Of a DNA stretch of 32,803 nucleotides, positions 23,160-31,239 are shown piece by piece. Source of the stretch: Parvularcula sp. (GTDB lineage Bacteria; Pseudomonadota; Alphaproteobacteria; Caulobacterales; Parvularculaceae); NCBI GenBank assembly GCA_002704915.1, contig PAIP01000053.1:1-32803 (forward strand). Reading direction: 5' to 3'. Made by a program: the position numbers and the translations under genes. The notes beneath the pieces were generated by a model. That model worked only from the letters and a program-made list of their open reading frames with translations, had not been told where the DNA came from and did no database searches. Numbering within the stretch: position 1 is the stretch's first letter; each line of letters opens with the position of its first letter.

Positions 23160-23831
23160 TTATGCTTTCGCCGCCGAGATAAAGGCTTTGATGAGGTCTT
23201 CATCCTTCTCGCCCGGCGCGCTTTCAACGCCCGAGGAAACGTCAACGCCGAGAAACGTCTCGCGGCCGGCCTGGCCCTTGACGGCGGCGGCGACATTCTC
23301 CGGCGTCAGCCCGCCGGCGACAATGTAAGGCGTCTCGCCCGCATAGGCCGACAAGAGCGTCCAGTCGAAGGAAACGCCGTTGCCCCCGGGCCGGCCCGCG
23401 CCGGGCGGCGGCTTGGCGTCGAAGAGGAGAATGTCGGCGGCTTCCTCGAACTCTTTCGCCTTGGCGATGTCGGCGGCGTCCGTCACCGGTATGGCCTTGA
23501 TCACCTCCACACCGAATTCGAGCCCCAGCTCCTCGCAGCGCTCGGCGCTTTCATGGCCGTGAAACTGGAAATGGCTGAGCAGTGGCGCGGCCTCGGACAG
23601 CTCCTTCTCGCCCGCATCGACAAACAGCCCCACAAGGCGCGGCAGGTTAAAGCCCTCGTCGAAAGCCGCCTGTTTGAGATCGAGAATGATTTCTTCCGCC
23701 CCTTCGGGCGTGATGAAACGCGGGGACTTCCGGAAAAAGACGAAGCCGAGATAGTCGGCGCCGGCCCGGGCCGCAGCAATGGCGCTTTCCGCGTCCTTCA
23801 GGCCGCAGATCTTAACGTGGGGTCCGCTCAT
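23160..23831 (-). CDS. trpF: Phosphoribosylanthranilate isomerase
   Basis: Converts N-(5-phosphoribosyl)anthranilate to the carboxyphenylamino deoxyribulose phosphate in tryptophan synthesis. The 223-residue TIM-barrel length is typical. The start VKICGLKDAES holds the catalytic Cys. DYLGFVFFRKSPRFI, LVGLFVDA, FQFHGHES, LLFDAKPPPGAGRPGGNG with the catalytic Asp, IVAGGLTPENV and GVDVSSGVE at the phosphate-binding end are all present. The lapA gene is 24 bases upstream on the same strand, and the phosphatase-like lipoprotein follows after 15. The lapA-trpF-trpB order is conserved in Alphaproteobacteria, supporting both calls. Confidence 0.98.
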   Translation of the reverse strand: MSGPHVKICGLKDAESAIAAARAGADYLGFVFFRKSPRFITPEGAEEIILDLKQAAFDEGFNLPRLVGLFVDAGEKELSEAAPLLSHFQFHGHESAERCEELGLEFGVEVIKAIPVTDAADIAKAKEFEEAADILLFDAKPPPGAGRPGGNGVSFDWTLLSAYAGETPYIVAGGLTPENVAAAVKGQAGRETFLGVDVSSGVESAPGEKDEDLIKAFISAAKA

Positions 23832-23855
23832 GGGGGTCAGGTCTTGGGGGTGACA

Positions 23856-24230
23856 TCAGATATTGGTTGCTTCGAGTTTCGGGGGCTCGGCGGGGGGCTC
23901 GGCGGGGTCCTCCTCGGGAGCCGCCTTCTGCTGGCGCGCCTCAAGGGCCGCCAGTTCCTTTTTTACCGCGCGCAGCTCGCGCCGGTTGTCCCTCGCCTGG
24001 GCCCGCGTCTCGCGCCCGGAAAGCCATTGGCCCGCCGCGCCCAGCGCCACGCCGATGAACAGCATGCCCATGAGCCAGAACCAGAGCGGCAAAGCCGGCG
24101 TCGACATCGCCGGATTATCGGGACGAAAGGGATCGAGACTGATGGGCACCAGCGTGCGGTTCGCCACCAGAAACAGAACCGCCAGCAACAGGACCGGGAT
24201 CCAGACTATGCGAAACAGCCATTTCTTCAT
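23856..24230 (-). CDS. lapA: LapA-family small membrane protein (DUF1049)
   Basis: A 124-residue inner membrane protein with two membrane helices: about 3-24 (IVWIPVLLLAVLFLVANRT) and 48-66 (LWFWLMGMLFIGVALG). A cytoplasmic coiled coil (75-108, RETRAQARDNRRELRAVKKE) and a Pro/Glu-rich tail follow. NRxxVxISLDPF is the family mark of DUF1049/LapA, which in E. coli acts in lipopolysaccharide assembly control with LapB. LapB is not in the window. ATG at 24230 is chosen; a GTG six codons upstream is also possible, and neither has a strong ribosome site. Neighbour of trpF as in related genomes. Confidence 0.87.
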   Translation of the reverse strand: MKKWLFRIVWIPVLLLAVLFLVANRTLVPISLDPFRPDNPAMSTPALPLWFWLMGMLFIGVALGAAGQWLSGRETRAQARDNRRELRAVKKELAALEARQQKAAPEEDPAEPPAEPPKLEATNI

Positions 24231-24381
24231 TGCCGACCATTTTCTCACAGTCTCAAGGGTCTAGGCAATCGCTCAGGTTAAGTTTGACAGCCCTCGCCAT
24301 TGCGGTTTTCTGAGGCTGCGCTATCTGAGCATCACTTGTCAGGGCGGCTGATAATCTTTCAGGGGCGGCGCGGAGGCCGCG

Positions 24382-24394
24382 GGAGGACGCTATT
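24382..24394 (+). promoter_or_regulatory. Ribosome site followed by a probable ATT start codon
   Basis: GGAGG (24382-24386), five bases, then ATT (24392-24394). No ATG, GTG or TTG occurs in this frame between the upstream stop at 24326 and the GTG at codon 46. Homologues of the encoded hydroxylase begin at this point. Confidence 0.65.
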
Positions 24395-25057
24395 TTTATC
24401 GAGATAGAAAATCTTCTGACCCCGCAGGAGCTGGCGCGGCTCGACCAGATCTTCGCCACGGCGAAATTCATCGACGGCCGCAGCTCAAATCCGCACAATC
24501 AGACCAAGAACAACCTCCAGATCGACGTGACGAGCGATCTCCACCGCGAGGCCACCAATTTACTTGGGCAGGCGATGCTTCGAAACGAGGAAGTGCGCAA
24601 TTTCGCCTTCATCCGCCGCCTCGCGCCGCCGCTCATGTGCCGCTACCGGCCGGACATGAAATACGGGAAGCATCCGGATGTGGCCTTCCTGCCCATGCAG
24701 GGGGAGCCTTTGCGGTCCGACATTTCCTGCACCATCTTCATCGCCGATCCTTCCACTTATGACGGCGGCGAACTGACCATTCATCTCGGATCGAAACCGA
24801 TCAAGATCAAAGGCAAGCGCGGCTCGGCGGTGCTTTATCCCTCGACCACCATCCATGAGGTCCTGCCCGTGACCCGGGGCGAGCGCCTCGTCGCCATTAC
24901 TTTCATGGAAAGCCAGATCTGCGACGAGAAAAAGCGCGACCTTCTTTATACGCTGAATGAAGTCGCCGCGCTGGAAGGGCTCAATATGGACTGGGACAAC
25001 CGGGTGCGGCTCGAGCATGTGCGCCATTCCCTGCACCGCATGTGGTCGACGTCATAG
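24392..25057 (+). CDS. PKHD-type Fe(II)/2-oxoglutarate hydroxylase (YbiX/PiuC-like), ATT start
   Basis: A 221-residue soluble oxygenase. Iron ligands: H94-x-D96 (YGKHPDVAF) and H155 (TTIHEV); R165 (VTRGER) should bind 2-oxoglutarate. SDISCTIFIADPSTYDGGELTI and AVLYPSTTIHEVLPVTRG are near-diagnostic of the PKHD group. The N-terminal codons ttt atc gag ata gaa give FIEIENLLTPQELARLDQIF. This aligns with the YbiX start (MMYHIPGVLSPQDVARF) and gives the usual ~220-residue length. An initiator at GTG 24527 would remove 45 conserved residues. Such proteins are often linked with iron and siderophore uptake; the substrate is unknown. Its end overlaps the convergent sulfotransferase-like gene by 6 bp. 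Confidence 0.88.
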   Translation: MFIEIENLLTPQELARLDQIFATAKFIDGRSSNPHNQTKNNLQIDVTSDLHREATNLLGQAMLRNEEVRNFAFIRRLAPPLMCRYRPDMKYGKHPDVAFLPMQGEPLRSDISCTIFIADPSTYDGGELTIHLGSKPIKIKGKRGSAVLYPSTTIHEVLPVTRGERLVAITFMESQICDEKKRDLLYTLNEVAALEGLNMDWDNRVRLEHVRHSLHRMWSTS

Positions 25058-26092
25058 CGTCCATTTGTCGAGGACGGCTTTCGCCGCCTCGTGCTGTGCG
25101 GCAAGACCTTGAAGCCAGTCCATGCCTTTCCTGATTTCCGCTGAATGATCGCGCTGCGCCTGGGCGATGATCTCGCTTCGAAGCCCCGCATCGTAATCGT
25201 GCTCCGGCGCTTTTGAGTATCGCTTCATGACCGGGCCCGAGACCGCCCCGGAAATTTTCTCCGCCGGCGCGGCGACGTCCAGCGCCGCTGCAATCCTGCC
25301 CAATGTTTCTGCCGGCGCAGCGAGCAGCGCGTCGAAATCGAACTCGGTGAGCCTGGCCCGCATAGCCGCCTCCGCTTCTGTGAGCCAGCCGAGCGCGGCC
25401 AGTTCGCCCACCGAATAGCTGAACAGCGGCGGCACCGGAAGTCGCGCATTGAGCCGGCGCCAGCGCATTTGCGCGAAGCCGCGCAGATCGTTCACCGCAT
25501 TGGGGCCGGCGAGGGTGACGGCGAGATGGATGTCCGGGCGCTGCGCGACAAAAACCGCCTTGCGATCCGCCGGCAAAAGCTCGGCGGCGAGGCCCGTGCA
25601 GATGCTGGTCGCCTTGACCACGGCGGAGGATGCGCCGCGCGCCCAGAGCCGTTCAAAGAGCCCCAGTCTTTCCCGCGCACGGTCTCGCGGCAGGAGAGCG
25701 CCGCCGCCTTCGGCGAGATCGAAAGCGAAAGAACGCAGCGGCAATGGCTCTCTCAGCGCAAGGGCGTCGCCGGCCGCGCCCAACAGACGTGAAATCAACG
25801 TCGATCCGCAGTGGCCCGCATGAAAGATATAGCCGACGGGCGATTGCGGCAGCGCCGCCGACGCTGCCGCGGCGTCCTCGGCCCTCACCCATATCCCTTG
25901 GGTTTCGCGCGTCAGGATGCGCTCATCGAGAAAAGCAGCATCGCGCAAATTGGCGACAGGCGCGCGGACCAGCAATACTTGATCCGTCACGGGCGCATAT
26001 TGATGGGGGAAGACGCTCGCATCCGTTGCAATCGCCGAGAGGAATTGAGCCGACAAAGCCTGATTCATGCCCGATCCGAACTCATGAAGCAT
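25052..26092 (-). CDS. Sulfotransferase-like P-loop protein, hypothetical
   Basis: A 346-residue soluble protein. The segment GYIFHAGHCGSTLISRLL (87-104) matches the 5'-PAPS-binding loop of sulfotransferase-like proteins (hxxxSGSTLL). It comes after an 85-residue N-terminal part. A later ALREPLPLRSF is in the place of the family 'xREP' stretch, and KAVFVAQRPDIHLAVTLAGP could be the 3'-phosphate region. A C-terminal helical region ends near KAVLDKWTL. Transfer of sulfate is not shown; many such proteins are non-catalytic or of unknown substrate. The first ATG (26092) or ATG at 26068 may be used. It overlaps the PKHD gene tail to tail and lies downstream of ihfB on the same strand. Confidence 0.72.
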   Translation of the reverse strand: MLHEFGSGMNQALSAQFLSAIATDASVFPHQYAPVTDQVLLVRAPVANLRDAAFLDERILTRETQGIWVRAEDAAAASAALPQSPVGYIFHAGHCGSTLISRLLGAAGDALALREPLPLRSFAFDLAEGGGALLPRDRARERLGLFERLWARGASSAVVKATSICTGLAAELLPADRKAVFVAQRPDIHLAVTLAGPNAVNDLRGFAQMRWRRLNARLPVPPLFSYSVGELAALGWLTEAEAAMRARLTEFDFDALLAAPAETLGRIAAALDVAAPAEKISGAVSGPVMKRYSKAPEHDYDAGLRSEIIAQAQRDHSAEIRKGMDWLQGLAAQHEAAKAVLDKWTL

Positions 26093-26139
26093 GATCGGCG
26101 GCTTTGCATCCGCCGGCCCTCAAGGGTTGCCGGCGAAGA

Positions 26140-26460
26140 CTATTCCGCCGGTTGCTGTTGCGCGGCGGTTGAAAAACGACCCTCGCCATTGAGACGGTCC
26201 CGCAGCTCCTTGCCCGCCTTGAAGAAAGGCGACCACTTCTCTTCGATATGAACCGCCTCGCCGGAGCGGGGGTTGCGGCCCACGCGCGCCGGACGATGCT
26301 TCACCGAAAACGCGCCGAAGCCGCGAAGCTCCACCCGGTCGCCGCGCGCCAGCGCGTCGGAAATTTCCTGAAACACGATGGAGACAATGCGCTCAACATC
26401 CCGGTGAAACAGGTTGGGATTTTCATCAGCGAGCTTTTGAACCAGTTCGGACTTGATCAT
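26140..26460 (-). CDS. ihfB: Integration host factor beta subunit
   Basis: A 106-residue DNA-bending protein of the HU/IHF family. It forms a dimer with IhfA and binds specific sites in replication, recombination and promoter control. [21 protein letters not shown] is the IHF-beta start. [29 protein letters not shown] is the beta-arm with the GRNPxxG tip, and [15 protein letters not shown] the end helix. The tail is 10-12 residues longer than E. coli IhfB ([13 protein letters not shown]). AGGGGATCC precedes the ATG at 26460. The frame runs 17 codons further up without a ribosome site. It diverges from ubiE. In related genomes ihfB is next to lapA; here two genes lie between. Confidence 0.96.
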   Translation of the reverse strand: MIKSELVQKLADENPNLFHRDVERIVSIVFQEISDALARGDRVELRGFGAFSVKHRPARVGRNPRSGEAVHIEEKWSPFFKAGKELRDRLNGEGRFSTAAQQQPAE

Positions 26461-26586
26461 GGCGGATCCCCTTGCCATTGCCGGCGGCGCCAAAAACACC
26501 GCGAATTTCAAGTGGTTACACTGTCAAAAGGCGGATGCGGCGTCAAGGCGCTTTTCGCAAGGGGTTCAAGGGATTAAGCCCTTTTC

Positions 26587-27366
26587 ATGGATCAATCGCG
26601 CGACGAGGAAACATCTTTCGGCTTTCGCACCGTGAAAACGGGCGAGAAGGCGCGCCTGGTGCGCTCTGTCTTCGACAGCGTGGCGACCCGCTACGACCTC
26701 ATGAACGATCTGATGTCCGGCGGCGTTCATCGCATCTGGAAATCGGTGTTTCTCGACCGCATCGCGCCGCGGCCGGGCGAACGCCTCATCGATGTGGCGG
26801 GCGGCACCGGCGACATCGCCGCCGGTTTTCTGAAACGCGCCGACAAGCGATCTTCATCTGCAGACAAATCGCCAGCAAAAGCCGTCATCTGCGACATCAA
26901 TTACGAGATGCTGAAAGCCGGCGAAGCCCGTGCAGACATGGCTGCCTTTGGCGAGCGCCTGACCCGCGTCACGGGCGATGCGGAAAATCTTCCGTTCCCG
27001 GACAAGTCTTTCGACGCCTATACGATCGCCTTTGGCATCCGCAATGTCACGGACATGGACGCGGCCCTGAAAGAAGCCCATCGGGTGTTGAGACCGGGCG
27101 GCAGGTTTTTCTGCCTTGAATTTTCTCATCCAATCACGGAAGCCTTACAAAAGGCCTATGACGCCTATTCCTTCAACGTCATCCCCTGGCTTGGCGAGCA
27201 GGTCGCCGACGACCGCGACAGCTATCAATATCTCGTTGAGTCAATTCGCAAATTTCCTGCGCAGGAAGCCTTTGCGGCGCGCATCCGCAAGGCCGGTTTC
27301 GCCAATGTCAAATATGAAAACCTGACGGCAGGCGTGGCGGCGATCCATTCCGGCTGGCGGGTTTAG
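26587..27366 (+). CDS. ubiE: Demethylmenaquinone/2-polyprenyl-6-methoxybenzoquinol methyltransferase
   Basis: C-methylates the quinone ring in ubiquinone (and menaquinone) synthesis. The 259-residue SAM-dependent enzyme has the UbiE signature [17 protein letters not shown] (36-52) and motif [16 protein letters not shown]. Later come the loop [28 protein letters not shown] and GGRFFCLEF at the end of the fold. After motif I a Lys/Ser-rich run, [17 protein letters not shown], lengthens the loop by about seven residues relative to E. coli. ubiB begins nine bases after the stop, the conserved ubiE-ubiB order. It divides ihfB on the other strand with 126 bases between. Confidence 0.97.
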   Translation: MDQSRDEETSFGFRTVKTGEKARLVRSVFDSVATRYDLMNDLMSGGVHRIWKSVFLDRIAPRPGERLIDVAGGTGDIAAGFLKRADKRSSSADKSPAKAVICDINYEMLKAGEARADMAAFGERLTRVTGDAENLPFPDKSFDAYTIAFGIRNVTDMDAALKEAHRVLRPGGRFFCLEFSHPITEALQKAYDAYSFNVIPWLGEQVADDRDSYQYLVESIRKFPAQEAFAARIRKAGFANVKYENLTAGVAAIHSGWRV

Positions 27367-27375
27367 GCGGCCGCG

Positions 27376-28905
27376 ATGTTTTCGGTTTTCGCTGACTACG
27401 CCCGCCTGTTCCGCGCCGGCTGGACCTTGTCCCGCCGGGACGCGCTTATCCCTCATGAATTCGCCCATCTCGCCCCTGCGCCGGTGCGCATGATCGGGGC
27501 GCTGTCGCGCATCGGCGCGAACCGGAAGGGACGGCCCGGCGAGCGTCTCGCCCATGCCTTTGAAAGACTCGGGCCCGCATACGTCAAGCTCGGCCAGTTC
27601 ATGGCGACGCGCCCCGATATTATCGGCTTTGAAATGGCGGGCGATCTCGGTCGCCTGCAGGACAAGATGCCCCCCTTTTCCGAAGACGCTGCGCGCCGGG
27701 AAATCGAAGCCGCTTTCGGCAAGCCTGTAGACGTCCTGTTCGAAGAATTCTCCCCGCCCATCGCCGCCGCCTCCATCGCGCAGGCCCACAAGGCGAGGCT
27801 GAAAGACGGACGCAAGGTCGCCGTTAAAATCCTCCGCCCCCGGATCGAACAGAAAGCGGGCGACGAGTTTCGCGCCTTCTCCCGCGCCGCGCACAATCTT
27901 GAGGGACTTTCAAAAACCATCCGCCGCATGGAGCCGGTGAAGTTTGTCGAAACGCTGAAAGCCGCCGCCGCCATCGAGCTCGATTTGCGCATGGAGGCGG
28001 GCGCGGCGTCGGAACTCGCCGAAGACCTTGCGGACGAGCCGAAAACCCGCGTGCCCGAGGTGATCTGGCCGTTCACCGCCCGGCGCATTCTCACCGTCGA
28101 GTGGATAGACGGCACGCCCATGGGGGATCTCGCCGCGCTCAACGCCCGCGGCATAGACCGCAAGGCGCTCGCGAAACTGGTCATTCATGTGTTCCTGAAA
28201 CAGGCGCTGCATACGGGCTTTTTCCATGCCGACATGCATCAGGGGAACCTCATCGTCGACAATGAAGGCCGCCTCGCGCTTGTGGATTTCGGGATCATGG
28301 GCCGGCTTGATGAGAACACCCGCAATGTCTTCGCGGAAATCATCTACGGATTTATCACGCGCGATTATGCGCGCACGGCGGAAGTTCATTTTACGGCGGG
28401 CTATGTGCCGCCCGGCCATTCTGTGGAAGCCTTCGCGCAGGCCCTGCGCGCGGTGGGCGAGCCCTTACAGGGGCGCAACGCCGCGCAGGTCGATATGTCC
28501 CGTGTCTTGCAGCAGCTCTTCGACGTCACCGCCCTTTTCGACATGCATCTGCGGCCCGAACTTGTCCTTCTTCAACGCACCATGGTCACGGTCGAGGGCG
28601 TGGCGCGGTCGCTCGACCCGGAGATCGACATGTGGGCGGCGGCGACGCCGGTGGTCAAAGACTATGTGAACAAGGCGATCGGCCCCATGGCGCAGGCCGA
28701 AAAGCTCAAAACCGCCACCGCAAAAGCCATCGAGATCGCGCCGAAAATTCCGCATTATGTGGAAACCATCGGCAAGGCGGCGGAGCTCTATGCTGCGCAA
28801 GGCCCCGCGCCCCGGATCGATCACAAGGACCGTCCAGCCCGCGCCGCACTCTGGGCCGTCGCCGGAGCGGCGCTGATCCTCGCCGCCGCCATTCTCCTGC
28901 AATAG
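27376..28905 (+). CDS. ubiB: UbiB protein kinase-like ubiquinone biosynthesis factor
   Basis: A 509-residue membrane-associated ATPase of the ABC1/ADCK (UbiB) family needed for the ring modifications of coenzyme Q. Family features: GPAYVKLGQFMATRPDIIG (the KxGQ motif), PPIAAASIAQAHKARLKDGRKVAVKIL (atypical A-rich loop in place of the P-loop) and DLRMEAGAASELAEDL. HTGFFHADMHQGN (catalytic loop) and LVDFGIMGRL (metal-binding) follow. A hydrophobic C-terminal helix (about 490-508, AVAGAALILAAAILLQ) anchors it. The length is usual. The ATG follows ubiE after nine bases. In many Alphaproteobacteria coaBC follows directly; here an unknown gene lies between. The kinase-type site makes it an ATPase rather than a known protein kinase. 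Confidence 0.96.
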   Translation: MFSVFADYARLFRAGWTLSRRDALIPHEFAHLAPAPVRMIGALSRIGANRKGRPGERLAHAFERLGPAYVKLGQFMATRPDIIGFEMAGDLGRLQDKMPPFSEDAARREIEAAFGKPVDVLFEEFSPPIAAASIAQAHKARLKDGRKVAVKILRPRIEQKAGDEFRAFSRAAHNLEGLSKTIRRMEPVKFVETLKAAAAIELDLRMEAGAASELAEDLADEPKTRVPEVIWPFTARRILTVEWIDGTPMGDLAALNARGIDRKALAKLVIHVFLKQALHTGFFHADMHQGNLIVDNEGRLALVDFGIMGRLDENTRNVFAEIIYGFITRDYARTAEVHFTAGYVPPGHSVEAFAQALRAVGEPLQGRNAAQVDMSRVLQQLFDVTALFDMHLRPELVLLQRTMVTVEGVARSLDPEIDMWAAATPVVKDYVNKAIGPMAQAEKLKTATAKAIEIAPKIPHYVETIGKAAELYAAQGPAPRIDHKDRPARAALWAVAGAALILAAAILLQ

Positions 28906-28992
28906 CCGGTCGATAAAATTGTATCTTTCCGTCTAACCGTTTTTTCGCAGTCCTATCCGATAGGTAACCTTCGCGAACGGGAGGGCGACGCA

Positions 28993-29598
28993 ATGTTCGG
29001 CTTGAAGTTCGGGGGAGCGAGAAAACAGGAAACGGCGCCGCAAGGCGCCGTTATTACCGCGAGGCTGAATGCGAAAGTGCAGCCCATCGATCGCGGCGAT
29101 TATTACGAAGATCCTTTGACGGATACGCTGCAGGCGAAAGGCCTCGGCGAGGTCACGGGCGGCGGCACGCAGCTTTCGGAAGAGCCCTGCGGCATCGAGT
29201 TTTGCGATCTTGAAATCAGCGTTCACGCGGCGGACGAGGAAACGCTTGCCGCCATCATCCAGCGCCTCAACGAGCTTGGCGCGCCCAAGGGCTCGCGACT
29301 TATCGTTGAAGCCACGGGCAAGCAGATTCCTTTTGGCGTCAATGAGGGCCTCGCCGTCTATCTCAACGGGACCGATCTTGAAGACGCGGTCTACCGCGAT
29401 TGCGACGTCAATCACGTGATCGACGAGTTCGACCGCCTGCTCGCGGGAAAGGGCGCTTTCCGCGGCTATTGGGAGGGCGAGCGGGAAACGGCGCTGTTCT
29501 GCTATGGCGCGTCCTATGCGCAGATGAAGGCGGCGCTGGAGCCGTTCCTCGCCGAATACCCCCTTTGCGAGGGCGCGCGCATCGAGCAGATCGCGTGA
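28993..29598 (+). CDS. Conserved-looking hypothetical protein
   Basis: A 201-residue soluble protein of unrecognised family. It has no signal peptide or membrane segment and is acidic. Distinct segments: an ITARLNAKVQPIDRGDYYEDPL start, LQAKGLGEVTGGGTQLSEEP, CGIEFCDLEISVHA, PFGVNEGLAVYLNGTDL, and YASAYAQMK-like FCYGASYAQMKAALEPFL. The DLEISV, RLIVEA and LAVYLNG strands suggest an alpha-beta sandwich. The ATG has GGAGGG nine bases upstream, and an 87-base gap after ubiB may contain its own promoter. coaBC begins 31 bases after the stop. Function cannot be inferred from context alone. Confidence 0.75.
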   Translation: MFGLKFGGARKQETAPQGAVITARLNAKVQPIDRGDYYEDPLTDTLQAKGLGEVTGGGTQLSEEPCGIEFCDLEISVHAADEETLAAIIQRLNELGAPKGSRLIVEATGKQIPFGVNEGLAVYLNGTDLEDAVYRDCDVNHVIDEFDRLLAGKGAFRGYWEGERETALFCYGASYAQMKAALEPFLAEYPLCEGARIEQIA

Positions 29599-29629
29599 CT
29601 TTAACTCGCCAAAGCCCTATTTAGGGTGC

Positions 29630-30859
29630 ATGAACGACAGACGCATTCTCCTCATCATCGGCGGCGGCATCGCCGCCTATAAAAGCCTCGAGCTGATCCG
29701 CGAGCTGGCGCGCCGCGGGGTGAAAACCCGCGCTATCCTTACGCGCGCCGGCGCGGAGTTCATCACGCCGCTTTCCGTCGCCTCGCTCACCGGCGAGAAA
29801 TGCTTCACCGATCTTTTCGACCTCACCGACGAGGCGGAGATGGGACACATCGAGCTGTCGCGCTCGGCGGACCTCGTGGTCGTTGCGCCGGCGACCGCGG
29901 ACCTCATGGCGAAGACGGCGAACGGGATCGCCAACGATCTCGCCTCGACCGCGCTTCTCGCCACCGACAAGAAAGTGATGTTCGCGCCGGCGATGAATGT
30001 GCGCATGTGGGAGCACCCGGCGACGCAGCGCAATCTCGAAACCCTTCAAAATGACGGCGCGATGATCGTCGGCCCGGACAAGGGCGACATGGCCTGCGGC
30101 GAATATGGCATGGGCCGCATGGCGGAACCCGTGACCATCGCCGACGAGATCGAGGCGTATTTCCTGAAAGACAGCCAGGGCCCCCTTAAAAACCGCCGCA
30201 TCCTCGTGACCGCAGGCCCCACAGTGGAGCCCATCGACCCGGTGCGCTTCATCGCCAACCGGTCTTCGGGAAAACAGGGCTACGCCATCGCCGCGGCGCT
30301 GAGAAATCTCGGCGCGGACGTGACCCTCGTCACCGGCCCGACCCATGAAAAACTGCCGGCGGGCGTTGAGGTGAAACGCGTGCAGAGCGCGCGGGAGATG
30401 ATGGAGGCGTCGAATGCGGCCCTTCCCCTCGATTGCGCCGTCTGCTGCGCCGCTGTCGCCGATTACCGCCCGGAGATCGAAACCACACACAAGATCAAGA
30501 AGGAGCGCGGCGGCCTCACCAATATTCCGCTTACGGAAAATCCGGATATTCTGAAGACGCTGTCGCAGATGAAGGAAGGAAGGCCGCGTCTCGTCGTCGG
30601 CTTCGCGGCGGAAACCGACGACGTTCTCGGCCATGCGGAAGCCAAGCGCAACCGCAAGGGCTGCGACTGGATTGTCGCCAATGACGTCTCCCCCGGCGAA
30701 CACTGCGCCATGGGCGGCGAGCGCAATACGATCATCCTCATCACCGACAAGGGCGATGAGGAATGGCCGGAAATGTCGAAAGCGGACGTCGCGCGACAGC
30801 TCGCGACCCGCATCGCCGACGCGCTGAAAGGCCCGACCCTCGTCAAAGCGGCGGAATAG
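29630..30859 (+). CDS. coaBC: Bifunctional phosphopantothenoylcysteine decarboxylase/phosphopantothenate-cysteine ligase
   Basis: Two enzymes of coenzyme A synthesis in one 409-residue polypeptide. CoaC part (1-190): flavin-binding IIGGGIAAYKSLELIREL, the catalytic His in MGHIELSRSAD, and PAMNVRMWEHPATQRN (the PxMNxxMW motif). CoaB part (190-409): VTAGPTVEPIDPVRFIANRSSGKQGYAIA with the ATP/dimer loop, CCAAVADYRPE, the NPDIL motif and GFAAETDDV. The length equals other bacterial CoaBC. It belongs to the plus-strand cluster with ubiE-ubiB, and is followed five bases later by a small membrane-protein gene, so translation may be linked. Assignment is secure. Confidence 0.98.
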   Translation: MNDRRILLIIGGGIAAYKSLELIRELARRGVKTRAILTRAGAEFITPLSVASLTGEKCFTDLFDLTDEAEMGHIELSRSADLVVVAPATADLMAKTANGIANDLASTALLATDKKVMFAPAMNVRMWEHPATQRNLETLQNDGAMIVGPDKGDMACGEYGMGRMAEPVTIADEIEAYFLKDSQGPLKNRRILVTAGPTVEPIDPVRFIANRSSGKQGYAIAAALRNLGADVTLVTGPTHEKLPAGVEVKRVQSAREMMEASNAALPLDCAVCCAAVADYRPEIETTHKIKKERGGLTNIPLTENPDILKTLSQMKEGRPRLVVGFAAETDDVLGHAEAKRNRKGCDWIVANDVSPGEHCAMGGERNTIILITDKGDEEWPEMSKADVARQLATRIADALKGPTLVKAAE

Positions 30860-30864
30860 TCTCC

Positions 30865-31233
30865 ATGGAAGTCGCCATTCTCGTCCCGCTGATCGTGTTC
30901 GCGAGCATTGTGCTGATTATCGGCACGCCGTTTTACTTCCATCACCGCAACCGGCGGGTGATCTATGACGCGATCAAGACGAGCGTCGAAAAGACCGGCG
31001 AGGCGGACCCGAAGCTGATCGCCGCCATCACTCATGACGCCATCGGCCCTAATGCGGATTTGCGCCGCGGCATTCTGCTCGCGAGCTTTGGCGCGGCGCT
31101 TTTTATCATCGGGCTTTTGTCGGACGCCGACATCTTCGGCGCGCCGGTGTGGACCCTGGGGCTCGTGTTGCTGCTCCCCGGCGGCGCCTATATCGCCTTC
31201 CATTTCTTCATTCCGCGCGAACCGACGGTTTAA
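30865..31233 (+). CDS. Small membrane protein (DUF6249-like)
   Basis: A 122-residue inner membrane protein. Helix one is near residues 2-24 (VAILVPLIVFASIVLIIGTP), a short cytoplasmic region follows (HHRNRRVIYDAIKTSVEKTGE), then two helices about 70-84 and 92-114 (GLVLLLPGGAYIAFHFF). The HHRNRRxIYDAI pattern after the first helix is of the DUF6249 type found in many Proteobacteria; the match is by eye. The ATG at 30865 starts six bases after coaBC ends. The same frame is open further upstream but lies within coaBC. Function unknown; pnuC starts 7 bases after the stop. Confidence 0.8.
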   Translation: MEVAILVPLIVFASIVLIIGTPFYFHHRNRRVIYDAIKTSVEKTGEADPKLIAAITHDAIGPNADLRRGILLASFGAALFIIGLLSDADIFGAPVWTLGLVLLLPGGAYIAFHFFIPREPTV

Positions 31234-31239
31234 TCCGTC

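Noticed and set aside
29621-30703. 360-codon minus-strand frame opposite coaBC
   Set aside because: Low-complexity shadow composition and complete overlap with a secure gene.
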